From assembly GCA_030019365.1 (NCBI GenBank), contig JASEFA010000002.1, positions 458,525-522,524 on the forward strand: DNA of 64,000 nucleotides. The letters run 5' to 3'. Both the position numbers and the translations under genes were made by a program. Each line of letters begins with the position of its first letter. Positions within the stretch are counted from its first letter, which is position 1. The DNA comes from Bacillota bacterium (GTDB taxonomy: Bacteria; Bacillota; Sulfobacillia; JACIYH01). The notes under the pieces were generated by a model. The model saw nothing but the letters and a program-made list of their open reading frames with translations. It was not told where the DNA came from and did no database searches. Shown here piece by piece: positions 19,356 to 30,820 of this stretch.

Positions 19356-19838
19356 TTACGATCGGTGTAGAATTCCACCGCATCCGTAGCGCTGCGTTTC
19401 CCGGCGGGCGTCGCGCTCGGCGATGTCGCGCCGGTGGTCGTAAAGCCGCTTACCCCGGGCCAGCGCCAGTTCCACCTTGGCCCTTCCCCCCCGGAAGTAG
19501 AGGCGCAGGGGGACCAGGGTGTAGCCCCGCTGCTTGACCCGGGCCTCCAGACGACGGATCTCGGCCCGGTGGAGGAGAAGCTTGCGGGGACGGCGGGGAT
19601 CGTGGTGACCGAAATGGGAAGCCGCCCGGTAGGGAGCAATGTGGGCGTTGACGAGGAAGACCTCACCGTCCCTAATCTCGGCATAGCTGTCCTGCAGGTT
19701 GGCGGCCCCCTCCCGGAGGGACTTCACCTCCGAGCCCAGCAGGCAAATCCCGGCCTCGATGGTGTCTTCGATGTGGTAGTCGTGCCGGGCCCGCCTGTTC
19801 TCGGTCACCGTCTTCGTGGCTTCCGGCCCAGCCGGCAT
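19356..19838 (-). CDS. smpB: SsrA-binding protein SmpB
   Basis: 160-residue RNA-binding protein that delivers tmRNA to stalled ribosomes. Family blocks are present: IEAGICLLGSEVKSLREG, DSYAEIRDGEVFLVNAHI, ARVKQRGYTLVPLRLYFRGG, AKVELALARGKRLYDHR and a basic tail (ERDARRETQRYG). ATG at 19838 fits the family start; the frame is open further upstream without homology. Adjacent to ssrA as in most Firmicutes. Confidence 0.95.
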   Translation of the reverse strand: MPAGPEATKTVTENRRARHDYHIEDTIEAGICLLGSEVKSLREGAANLQDSYAEIRDGEVFLVNAHIAPYRAASHFGHHDPRRPRKLLLHRAEIRRLEARVKQRGYTLVPLRLYFRGGRAKVELALARGKRLYDHRRDIAERDARRETQRYGCGGILHRS

Positions 19839-20017
19839 GCCGCCCACCCGCCTCCTCCCGCCAGTTACCGGGGCATACCGCCCGGTCTGCCCTCTTGCTG
19901 CCGGTTCCCCAGGCGTGACGCCCGGCCGCCTCTTCGGGCAGGTCACGCCGGCATGACGTCGGCTACCTGCTGGTGTCGCTCCCTTGCCGGTCGGCCGAGG
20001 CAGACGCCGACGAGCGG

Positions 20018-20569
20018 TCAGAGACCCAGCTCGGGCGCGATGGCCTGCATGGCTTGCAACCCGATGGAGACGAACTCCTCCAGCCCCAGCCCCAGCTCGG
20101 AGCACGCCTTGATGGGCTCCCTCCTGGCACCGCGGGCGAAGGATTTCTCTCCGAAACGGTGCAGGACAAAGGCGGTATCGATGGCAGCCAGCCTTTTCTC
20201 GGGATGGATGAGGGCAGCGGCAACGATCAACCCGGTGAGGGGGTCGCATGAGTACAGGGCCTTGCTCATGAGGCCGTCCCGGGGGAGGCCGTGGGCCTCG
20301 TTGTGGGCCCGCACCGCCTCCACCACATCGGCACCCAGGCCCATCCCGGCCAGCATGTCGGCCCCCACCATGCTGTGCCGGTCGGGATCATCCCTGGTCT
20401 GCTCGTAATCGATGTCATGCAGGATACCGGCCAGGCCCCACTTCTCCTCGTCTTCACCCAGCCGGCGCGCCAGACCCCGCATGACGGCCTCCACCGCCAG
20501 GCTGTGTTTGCGCATGTTGCGGTCGGTGAGATGCCGCCGCATCAGGGCCACCGCTTCTGCCCTCTCCAA
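20018..20569 (-). CDS. HD-domain phosphohydrolase
   Basis: 183 residues with the HD signature GLAGILHDIDYEQ and upstream NMRKHSLAVEAVMRGLA, then AVRAHNEAHG, consistent with an HDIG-type metal-dependent phosphohydrolase; the substrate is unknown. The TTG at 20569 is selected because AAGGAGG lies 9 nt upstream. It occupies the position between secG and smpB where other Firmicutes carry an esterase and rnr (RNase R). Confidence 0.85.
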   Translation of the reverse strand: MERAEAVALMRRHLTDRNMRKHSLAVEAVMRGLARRLGEDEEKWGLAGILHDIDYEQTRDDPDRHSMVGADMLAGMGLGADVVEAVRAHNEAHGLPRDGLMSKALYSCDPLTGLIVAAALIHPEKRLAAIDTAFVLHRFGEKSFARGARREPIKACSELGLGLEEFVSIGLQAMQAIAPELGL

Positions 20570-20646
20570 ACCAGAACGCCTCCTTACCAATCCGCAGGCG
20601 GCGTATGCCCCGCCGCCCCCGGCCGGAAAACTTAACGGGCCTGCAC

Positions 20647-20877
20647 TCACCCGTGGAACACGGTAAGGATGAGAGACGTGATCATGAACGCAGCCGCGAA
20701 GAACGTCGAGACCTTGGCCAGCAGATCGTCGAGGCCCTTCTTCTTGCCGAAGAGCTGCTCGGCTCCGCCCGCGATGGCTCCCGACAGGCCGGCGCTGCGC
20801 CCCGACTGCAGCAGCACCGTGGCGATCAGCCCCACGCAGAACACGATGTGCAAACCCAGCACCACGCTGGCCAGCAC
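20647..20877 (-). CDS. secG: preprotein translocase subunit SecG
   Basis: 76-residue SecYEG accessory subunit with two hydrophobic helices (VVLGLHIVFCVGLIATVLL; TFFAAAFMITSLILTVF) separated by QSGRSAGLSGAIAGGAEQLF, the conserved cytosolic loop. GTG at 20877 gives the normal family length; GGGGGGTGA precedes it. Located directly after eno, the usual eno-secG neighbourhood. Confidence 0.93.
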   Translation of the reverse strand: MLASVVLGLHIVFCVGLIATVLLQSGRSAGLSGAIAGGAEQLFGKKKGLDDLLAKVSTFFAAAFMITSLILTVFHG

Positions 20878-21018
20878 CCTATCACCCCCCGATGCCACAA
20901 TTCTACCACAGGCTGTCCCCTCCCACCAGTCGTCGCGGCCAACAACCAGTAAAACCCAATACTCCACGGACCTGGGGGAGTCGCCCTAAAGGTGCACCGC
21001 CTGATAGCAACTTAAACC

Positions 21019-23890
<2,872 letters not shown>

Positions 23891-24670
23891 TCAGCGTCCC
23901 CCCGGGTGGGCGAACGCCGTCACGATTTGCGCGAGGGAGGTCGCATCCAGGCTGGCCCCTCCCACCAGGGCGCCGTCCAGTTCGGGACGGTCCGCGAACC
24001 CGGCGATGTTACCCGGCTTGACGCTGCCACCGTAAAGGATGCGTACCCGGACGGCCCGTTCCCGCCCCAGGTATTCCTCCAGGCGGGCGCGGATGAAGCC
24101 GGCCACCCCGGCCGCATCCTCGGGCCGGGCGTTGTGCCCGGTCCCGATCGCCCACACCGGCTCGTACGCCACCACCAGTTCCATCCCCTGGGCGGGGTGA
24201 AACCCCTGTGCCCGCAGGGCCCCCACCAGCTGGCGTGCGACCACCTCTTCCGTGGCGCCGGCCTCCCGCTGGGCGAGGGTCTCTCCCACGCACAGGATGG
24301 GCACGAGACCGTGGCCGAGAGCCGCCCTCAGCTTGCGCCCCACCTGCCCGTCCGTCTCGCCGAACAGGTGCCGGCGCTCGGAATGTCCCACGATGACGTA
24401 GCGGCAGCCCGCCTCCACCAGCATGCCCGGGGAAACCTCCCCGGTGAACGCCCCTTCCTCCTCCCAGTGGACGTCCTGTCCCCCCACCGCCATGGGCCGG
24501 CCTACGACCATCGCGGCCACGGCGTCGATGGCGGTGAAGGGCGGGCAAATAACCACATCGACACCTTCGGACTCGAACTGAGGAAGGAACTCCTCCACGA
24601 AAGCGCGGGCCTGGGCCCGCGTCTTGTACATCTTCCAGTTTGCCGCCACCAGCGGCCTGCGCGACCTCAT
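23891..24670 (-). CDS. tpiA: triose-phosphate isomerase
   Basis: 259 residues interconverting dihydroxyacetone phosphate and glyceraldehyde 3-phosphate. Catalytic residues are in VAANWKMYK (Lys), VGHSERR (His) and VAYEPVWAIGTG (Glu); the phosphate loop GGSVKPGN and GALVGGASL are intact. ATG at 24670 fits the family start. Located between pgk and gpmI. Confidence 0.96.
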   Translation of the reverse strand: MRSRRPLVAANWKMYKTRAQARAFVEEFLPQFESEGVDVVICPPFTAIDAVAAMVVGRPMAVGGQDVHWEEEGAFTGEVSPGMLVEAGCRYVIVGHSERRHLFGETDGQVGRKLRAALGHGLVPILCVGETLAQREAGATEEVVARQLVGALRAQGFHPAQGMELVVAYEPVWAIGTGHNARPEDAAGVAGFIRARLEEYLGRERAVRVRILYGGSVKPGNIAGFADRPELDGALVGGASLDATSLAQIVTAFAHPGGR

Positions 24671-24698
24671 CTCACACCCCCGCAATGATGCCCCTTCT

Positions 24699-25943
24699 CT
24701 ATCCGGCCCGGAGGACGGCCACCCCGGGCAGAAGGCGCCCCTCCAGCAGTTCCAGCGCCGCCCCGCCTCCGGTGGAGACATGGGCCAGCCGGTCGGCCAC
24801 CCCGGCCCTGGCCACGGCGGCGGCGGAATCGCCGCCTCCCACCACTACCGTCCCGGGTACCGTGGCCATGCCCCGCGCCAGTGCCATCGTCCCCCGATCG
24901 AAGGGTTCCACCTCAAATACCCCCAGGGGTCCGTTCCAGAACACCGTGCCGGCGCGTTCCGCCTCTTCCAGGATGACGCTGACCGTGGCCGGTCCCACGT
25001 CCAGGGCCTTCCACCCCGCCGGCACCAGAGGCCGGCGCCCCGCCCCGGCCTCCGCCCGCAGCGGGCCCGCAGGCTGCCTGTCTCCCCCACCCGGCACTGC
25101 CAGCACCCGGGTAGGAACCTCCGCAGCGGGTCGCTCGGCCACCACCAGATCGCGGGGCAGGAGCAGGCGGACGCCCGCCCTCTCCGCCTCCTCTGCCAGC
25201 GCCCGGGCGAGATCCAGGCCAGCCTCTTCCACCAGGGAATCACCCATCTCCCACCCCAGGGCCCGGAGAAAGGTGTTGGCCATCCCGCCCCCCAGGGCGA
25301 GGGCATCGATACGGGGCAGCAGGTTCCTGATCACCCCTATCTTGTCGGAAACCTTGGCCCCGCCCAGCACGCACAGGAAGGGACGCCGGGGATCCTCCAG
25401 CAGGCCACCCAGGTGGGCCACCTCCTTTTCCATGAGCAGGCCGGCCGCCGAGGGAAGGTATTCCGCCACTCCCGTCACGGAAGCATGGGCACGGTGGGCC
25501 GCACCGAAGGCATCGTCCACGTAGGCATCCGCCAGCCGGGCCAGCGCTCGCGCGAACTCGGGGTCGTTCTTCTCTTCACCCGGATGGAAGCGCAGGTTCT
25601 CCAGCAAGAGGACCTGCCCCGGCTCGAGTTCTTCCGCCGCTCGCTCGGCCTCCGGCCCCACACAGTCGGGTGCCCACCCCACTGGTTGCCCGAGCAGTTG
25701 CTCCAGGTGCTCCCGCACCGGGGCCAGGCTGAACTCCTGGTTCCGGCGACCTTTGGGACGTCCCAGGTGACTGCAAAGGACCACTGCCGCGCCCCGCTGC
25801 AGCAACTCCCGTATGGTGGACAGGGCTGCCCGGATGCGGGTATCGTCGGCCACCCTGCCCCCGGACAGGGGTACGTTGAAGTCCACCCGTACCAGCACCC
25901 GGCGGCCCTCCACCTCCAGGTCGGCCATCTTCGTCAACCGCAA
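24699..25943 (-). CDS. pgk: phosphoglycerate kinase
   Basis: 414 residues catalysing ATP formation from 1,3-bisphosphoglycerate. N-domain motifs RVDFNVPLSGG and CSHLGRPKG and C-domain nucleotide motifs GPLGVFEV and VVGGGDSAAAV are present. A Gly/Pro/Ala/Arg-rich stretch of about 25 residues (around 25017-25105) enlarges the loop before AGWKALDVGPAT; most PGKs have a short turn there. TTG at 25943 has GAGGAGGAG 8 nt upstream. Between gap and tpiA in the glycolytic operon. Confidence 0.95.
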   Translation of the reverse strand: MRLTKMADLEVEGRRVLVRVDFNVPLSGGRVADDTRIRAALSTIRELLQRGAAVVLCSHLGRPKGRRNQEFSLAPVREHLEQLLGQPVGWAPDCVGPEAERAAEELEPGQVLLLENLRFHPGEEKNDPEFARALARLADAYVDDAFGAAHRAHASVTGVAEYLPSAAGLLMEKEVAHLGGLLEDPRRPFLCVLGGAKVSDKIGVIRNLLPRIDALALGGGMANTFLRALGWEMGDSLVEEAGLDLARALAEEAERAGVRLLLPRDLVVAERPAAEVPTRVLAVPGGGDRQPAGPLRAEAGAGRRPLVPAGWKALDVGPATVSVILEEAERAGTVFWNGPLGVFEVEPFDRGTMALARGMATVPGTVVVGGGDSAAAVARAGVADRLAHVSTGGGAALELLEGRLLPGVAVLRAG

Positions 25944-26030
25944 GGGATCTTCTCCTCCTCACGTCCCCTGCTGCCCGCCCGTCCGCCGCAGCAGCCCCCG
26001 GCGGCCTTTCGTCCCGCACCCGGGCTGCGG

Positions 26031-27032
26031 TCACAGCCCCAGGCGGTCCAGGTAGCGGGCCAGGTCCACCAGGCGCCGGCAGTACCCCCACTCGTTGTCG
26101 TACCAGGCCACCACCTTGGCCAGCCTTTCCCCCACCACCATGGTAAGGGGACTGTCCACGATGGCCGACTCGGTGATGCCCTTGAAATCCGCGGATACCA
26201 GCGGCACGTCGCTCACGCCCAGGATGCCGTGGAGCGATCCTGCCGCCGCCTCCCGCATGGCCTGGTTGATCTCCTCTTCCGTGGCCGGCCGGCCCAGCTC
26301 CGCCACCAGGTCCACCACCGAAACCGTGGCCACCGGGACCCGGAAGGCCAGGCCGGTGAGCTTGCCTTTCAGGTGGGGGATGACCAGGCCCACCGCCCGC
26401 GCCGCCCCCGTGGTGGTGGGGATGATGCTCAGCGCCCCCGCCCGCGCCCGCCGCAGGTCGCGGTGGGGGAAGTCCAGGATTACCTGGTCGTTGGTGTAGG
26501 CATGGCAGGTGGTCATGAGACCCTTCACCAGGCCGAAGCGCTCGTCCAGCACTTTGGCCACGGGCGCCAGGCAGTTAGTGGTGCAGGAGGCCATGGAAAT
26601 CACCCGGTGCCCGGCGGGATCATACGCCTGGTGGTTCACCCCCATCACCACGGTGATGTCCTCGCCCCTGGCCGGAGCAGAGATGATCACCCGCTTCGCC
26701 CCGCCCCGGTCGATGTGTAGGACCGCCTGCTCGCCGGAGGTGAAGCGCCCCGTGGACTCCACCACCAGATCCACACCCAGGTCAGCCCAGCGGAGGGCCG
26801 CGGGGTCCTTCTCCCGGGTCATATGTACCCGCCTGTCTCCCACCACAATGGTATCGCCGTCGGCCCGCACGTCGGGGCCGAAGCTGCCGTAGTTGGAGTC
26901 GTACTTCAACAGGTGGGCCAGGGTGGGAGCATCGGCCAGGTCGTTGACCGCCACCACCTGCAGGCCCTCCTCCCAGGCCGCCCGGAAGAATATGCGCCCG
27001 ATGCGTCCGAACCCGTTGATGCCGATCTTCAT
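26031..27032 (-). CDS. gap: glyceraldehyde-3-phosphate dehydrogenase, type I
   Basis: 333-residue NAD(P)-dependent enzyme. Rossmann motif INGFGRIGR at the N-terminus, catalytic cysteine in [15 protein letters not shown], and C-terminal [15 protein letters not shown] at 27032 with GGAGGAGG 6 nt upstream. It starts 16 bp after rpoN, with no CggR-type repressor between, so it is presumably co-transcribed with rpoN. Confidence 0.97.
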   Translation of the reverse strand: MKIGINGFGRIGRIFFRAAWEEGLQVVAVNDLADAPTLAHLLKYDSNYGSFGPDVRADGDTIVVGDRRVHMTREKDPAALRWADLGVDLVVESTGRFTSGEQAVLHIDRGGAKRVIISAPARGEDITVVMGVNHQAYDPAGHRVISMASCTTNCLAPVAKVLDERFGLVKGLMTTCHAYTNDQVILDFPHRDLRRARAGALSIIPTTTGAARAVGLVIPHLKGKLTGLAFRVPVATVSVVDLVAELGRPATEEEINQAMREAAAGSLHGILGVSDVPLVSADFKGITESAIVDSPLTMVVGERLAKVVAWYDNEWGYCRRLVDLARYLDRLGL

Positions 27033-27048
27033 CGTATACCTCCTCCGC

Positions 27049-28488
27049 TTACCTTCCGTACCGCCGGCGCCGGGCCGACGAGGCGATGCCCAGTTCGGCC
27101 CGGTATTTGGCCACCGTGCGCCGGGAGATGTCAATCCCCCGCTCCCGCAGCAGGGCCACCAGCACCTCGTCACTGTACGGTGACGCCGGGTCTTCCCCGG
27201 TCACCATCTCCTGCACCAGCCGCTTCACCGCCGCGTTCGCCACCGCCTCTCCCGCCCGCCCCGCCAGGGCGCCGGGGAAGAAGAAACGCAGGGGAAACAT
27301 CCCCCGCGGGGTCTGGGCATACTTGCCCGCCACCGCCCTGGAGACGGTGGATTCGTGGCAGCCCGCCCCCTCGGCCACCTGACGCAAGGTGAGCGGTCGC
27401 AGGCCGGGCCAGCCCCGGTCCAGGAAGTCCCGCTGGTAGCGGAACATGGTTTCCGCCACCCGGTGCAGCGTGTAGCGGCGCTGTTCAATGCTGCGCAGGA
27501 ACCAGACGGCGCGCCGCATCCGTTCCTGCAGGAATTGCCGGGTGGGCTCATCCGCCATCCCCTCCAGCAGGAGGCGCCGGTAGTACCTGCTCACGCCCAG
27601 CCTGGGCATCCCCCAGTCGCTCACCAGTACCACGTAATCGGAACCCACCCGCTCGACCACCACATCCGGCTGCACGTAGCGAACGTCCGGCTGCCCTCCG
27701 AAGGCAAGACCCGGCTTGGGATCGAGGCCCCGCACCACCCGGGCCGCCAGGCGTATCTTTTCCACATCGGCGCAGAGGTGAAGCGCGAGGCGGTCAAGAC
27801 GTCCGGCGGCCAGATCCTCCAGGTGCTCGCGCACCAGGCACTCAGCCAGGGCCAGGACTTCGCCGTCCTCCGCCGCGACGACGGAGCGATGGAGCTGAAG
27901 CAAGAGGCACTCCTGCAGGGAACGGGCACCCACGCCCGGCGGGTCCAGGCTCTGTACCAGGGCCAGGGCCTCCTCTGCCAGCCTGCAGTCGCAACCCAGG
28001 GCCCCGGCCACCTCGTCAGTGGAGAAAGCCAGGTATCCCCGGGAATCCAGGCACCCTACCAGATACTCACCTATCACCTGCAGGTCGGCCGGGGCCCCGC
28101 TGACGTGCAGCTGAAAGAGCAGGTAGTCCCCCAGGCCTCCGGTCAATCCGGAGGGCGCATTCGCCAGGAGGTCGAACCCCCGCGGTTCCGGGCGCGATTG
28201 CTCGCCGGGCACCACTCCCAGGTCGCTGCAATCGCCAAAAAACTCAAGCCAGTCGGGCTCCTCGGCCTGCGCGTCCTCGGCCCGCCAGTCGGGCTCCTCG
28301 GCTTGCGCGTCCTCGGCCCGCCAGTCGAGCTCCTCCTGCACCTCCAGCACCGGGTTCTCGCATAGCTCCTGCTGCACCATCTGAGCCAGCCCGGCCAGAG
28401 GCAACTGCAGAACCGTCAACGCCTGGCGGAGCTGAGGACTCAGGACCAGCTTCTGCCGCTGTTCCAGGTTAAGGTACTGGCCGTGCAA
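27049..28488 (-). CDS. rpoN: RNA polymerase factor sigma-54
   Basis: 479 residues in RpoN layout: N-terminal region I rich in Gln/Leu ([18 protein letters not shown]), an acidic region II, the core-binding domain, the HTH region ([20 protein letters not shown]) and the C-terminal RpoN box [15 protein letters not shown]. Region II contains a tandem 12-residue duplication ([12 protein letters not shown] twice). TTG at 28488 is chosen for the family N-terminus. No enhancer-binding protein is seen in this window. Located directly upstream of gap. Confidence 0.94.
   Translation of the reverse strand: MHGQYLNLEQRQKLVLSPQLRQALTVLQLPLAGLAQMVQQELCENPVLEVQEELDWRAEDAQAEEPDWRAEDAQAEEPDWLEFFGDCSDLGVVPGEQSRPEPRGFDLLANAPSGLTGGLGDYLLFQLHVSGAPADLQVIGEYLVGCLDSRGYLAFSTDEVAGALGCDCRLAEEALALVQSLDPPGVGARSLQECLLLQLHRSVVAAEDGEVLALAECLVREHLEDLAAGRLDRLALHLCADVEKIRLAARVVRGLDPKPGLAFGGQPDVRYVQPDVVVERVGSDYVVLVSDWGMPRLGVSRYYRRLLLEGMADEPTRQFLQERMRRAVWFLRSIEQRRYTLHRVAETMFRYQRDFLDRGWPGLRPLTLRQVAEGAGCHESTVSRAVAGKYAQTPRGMFPLRFFFPGALAGRAGEAVANAAVKRLVQEMVTGEDPASPYSDEVLVALLRERGIDISRRTVAKYRAELGIASSARRRRYGR
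28250..28335 (-). repeat. 36-bp tandem repeat inside rpoN
   Basis: Two copies of a 36-bp unit (28250-28285 and 28286-28321, one mismatch) plus a partial third copy to about 28335. It adds whole codons in the acidic region II, so the reading frame is kept. Confidence 0.9.
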
Positions 28489-28583
28489 TACTCCACCCCC
28501 GCCCCGGGTAGCGCGGCTCCGTCTGCACATGGTATTCTAGCCCACGCTGCCCGGTTCCTTTCACCGCCTGCCGCATGCCGCCT

Positions 28584-29513
28584 TCACCGATCCCCTTTTC
28601 CCGGCACGAGCCACCGGCACAGCTTCTCCCAGGCGGCCACGAAGGGGAGCTCGGCCAGGCTGGTACCCAGGTTGAACAGCGTGTGCACCAGGGCCACCTG
28701 GGAAGGCGGATATACGGCAGACACCACCGCCAGACGGGCCAGGGCGGCGGAGGCGGGAAAGAACACGGCGATCCCCACCGCGTTGCAGAGGACGTGAAAG
28801 ACGGCCACCCGCCTGCCCGCGGCACCGCCCGAGACCAGGGCGGCCAGCAGGGTGGGCAGGGAGGAACCCAGGTTGATCCCCATCACCACCGGCGCTGCCA
28901 GGAGCACGGGAAGGCGGCTCTCTCCGGCCACCCCCTGCAGGATGGCCACCGCCGCGTTACCCGATTGCAGGGCCAGGGCCATCACCACCCCCAGTCCCAG
29001 GCCCCGCACCGGTCCCCGCAGCCCCGCCAGCAACCCCGCCCAGTCTACCCCGCGGGCGACGGGTTGCAGGGACGAGGCGGCCGTGCCCAGGCCCAGCAGG
29101 ACGAGGCCGAACCCCATCAATCCCTGGCCGGCAGCCCGAACGCGCCGCCAGGGGGACCCGAGCTTCATCAGGGCTCCCACACCCGCAAGGGGCAAACCCC
29201 AGTCTCCCAGGGGAGAGGCCAGGATCTGGGGGACGACGGTGGTGCCCACGTTGGCACCCAGGATCATGGCGATGGCTCCCCGCAGGCCTACCAGCTGCGC
29301 TTCCACCAGGCCCACCGTGAGCAGGGCCGTGGCTCCGGACGAGTTGAGGAGGGCTGCACACAGCGCCCCGGCCAGAAAGCCGGTCAGGGGACGGGCGGTT
29401 TGCCGCCAGAGCCTGTCCTGCAGGTGGCCCAGCGCACCTCGGGCGCCCTCGCGGAGCGATTCCAGGCCGTACCAGAAGATGCCCAGCCCGCCTGCCAGCC
29501 ACAGAAAAGGCAG
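28584..29513 (-). CDS. Na/Pi-cotransporter-family membrane protein with abnormal start
   Basis: About 309-residue polytopic membrane protein of the Na/Pi-cotransporter II-related family. Inverted repeat motifs are LLNSSGATALLTVGLVEAQ with ILGANVGTT, and LALQSGNAAVAILQ with GINLGSSLPTLL; together they form the substrate pore. No PhoU domain is attached. The frame contains no ATG, GTG or TTG before codon 29315, which lies inside the first transport repeat. Upstream conserved sequence (PFLWLAGGLGIFWYGLESL) must be translated from CTG 29513 or ATA 29519, both behind GGAGGCAGGGGG, or from ATG 29533 if one G is missing from the G5 run. Follows the M20 gene. Confidence 0.75.
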   Translation of the reverse strand: MPFLWLAGGLGIFWYGLESLREGARGALGHLQDRLWRQTARPLTGFLAGALCAALLNSSGATALLTVGLVEAQLVGLRGAIAMILGANVGTTVVPQILASPLGDWGLPLAGVGALMKLGSPWRRVRAAGQGLMGFGLVLLGLGTAASSLQPVARGVDWAGLLAGLRGPVRGLGLGVVMALALQSGNAAVAILQGVAGESRLPVLLAAPVVMGINLGSSLPTLLAALVSGGAAGRRVAVFHVLCNAVGIAVFFPASAALARLAVVSAVYPPSQVALVHTLFNLGTSLAELPFVAAWEKLCRWLVPGKGDR

Positions 29514-29579
29514 GGCTATCCCCCTGCCTCCATGTATGCAAAGTCCCCGGCGGCCATAACGCCGGCCGGTACCGGGGGA

Positions 29580-30779
29580 TCATCCGGGGAACGTGGCAAA
29601 GGCGGCAGCGGTTTCGGCCAGCACCCGCGCCGCTGCCACCGTCTGTTCCTCGCTCACGTATTCCACCCGGGCGTGGGCTCCTCCCCCGCCCGGCCCCAAG
29701 ATGGCGCAGGGAATCCCGGCCTGTCCCAGCAGCACGGCATCCGTCCAGGGGTAGGACCCGGTGTACGAAGGCTCTGCCCCCAGGGCGCGCCGGTACCCCT
29801 CCACCAGGGCTCCCACCACGCGCTCCCGGACATCCACCTCGTAGGGGCGCCGCGACAGGAGAAGCCTCACCCGCCAGTCCGCGGGCGAGGTTTCCATCCC
29901 TGCGCGTGCCTCCTCTTCGCTAACCTGCCGTATCAACTCCTCCACCTCTGCCCGCACATGCTCCTCGCTCTCGCCGGGCAGGGTGCGGCGCTCCAGCCGC
30001 AGGGTGCACCGGGCGGGATAGGTACTCAGTTCGCCACCCCCCTCTATCCACGAGGCATGCAGGGAAGGAGCACCCAGGTAGGGGTGGAGACGGGCCATCA
30101 GGTGACTGCGCTGGTGGCGATCCAGGGCCCCCAGCAAGCGCCCCGCGCGCAGGATGGCGTCCACCCCCTCCCGGTAGTTACTGCCGTGGGCCGCCCGGCC
30201 GGCCGCCTCCACCTCCACCCAGACGAACCCCTTGTGACCCAGCCCGATCCCCAGGGCAGTGGGTTCCAGTACCAGCGCCCCGGCCGCGCCATACTCCCGC
30301 ACCAGGGCAGAAGTGCCCAGGCTGGCATACTCCTCGTCGCACACCCCGGCCAGGATGACATCGCCGGGCACGCCCCCGGCCCGCCGGATGGCATCCAGGG
30401 CCCCTACCGCCGCCGCCAGGCCGGCCTTCATGTCGTAAGCGCCCCGGCCGTACACCATTCCCCCTTCCCGCCGCGCGCGGAAGGGATCGGCCATACCCTC
30501 CACTCCCACCGTGTCCAGATGGCCGTTCCACATCAGGACCGGGGCCCGGGGATCACCGCCCCGCAGGATGCCTACCACGTTGGGGCGACCCGGGGCAACT
30601 TCCTGGAAGCGGACTTCCAGCCCTATCCGCCCCAGGCGATCGCCCAGGTAGCGCGCGATGGCCTCCTCACCCGGAGCACCCGGCACCAGGTCGGGGTTGC
30701 GGGAATCGATGGCCACCAGTTCACAGAGGACCTCGATGACCAGATCCTGATCCACATGGCGCGCGTAATCTCCCTGCAC
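29580..30779 (-). CDS. M20 family metallopeptidase (ArgE/DapE/CPG2-like)
   Basis: 399-residue di-zinc amidohydrolase. Metal-binding motifs are NGHLDTVG, GRGAYDMKAGLAA, VCDEEYAS and the C-terminal region GGGGAHARVEYVSEEQ. The dimerisation lid domain interrupts the catalytic domain as in the family. Deacetylation or desuccinylation of an amino acid is likely, but the substrate cannot be told; it is far from the arg operon, which already has ArgJ. GTG start at 30779. Lies 41 bp after the Asp23-like gene. Confidence 0.88.
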   Translation of the reverse strand: MQGDYARHVDQDLVIEVLCELVAIDSRNPDLVPGAPGEEAIARYLGDRLGRIGLEVRFQEVAPGRPNVVGILRGGDPRAPVLMWNGHLDTVGVEGMADPFRARREGGMVYGRGAYDMKAGLAAAVGALDAIRRAGGVPGDVILAGVCDEEYASLGTSALVREYGAAGALVLEPTALGIGLGHKGFVWVEVEAAGRAAHGSNYREGVDAILRAGRLLGALDRHQRSHLMARLHPYLGAPSLHASWIEGGGELSTYPARCTLRLERRTLPGESEEHVRAEVEELIRQVSEEEARAGMETSPADWRVRLLLSRRPYEVDVRERVVGALVEGYRRALGAEPSYTGSYPWTDAVLLGQAGIPCAILGPGGGGAHARVEYVSEEQTVAAARVLAETAAAFATFPG

Positions 30780-30820
30780 TTCCCCCGCCCCCTCTTCCTG
30801 CCGGTGGCGGACCCGTCGCC

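Noticed and set aside
20570-20650. Extended start of the HD-domain protein
   Set aside because: The upstream residues are low complexity, while TTG 20569 has AAGGAGG at 9-nt spacing.
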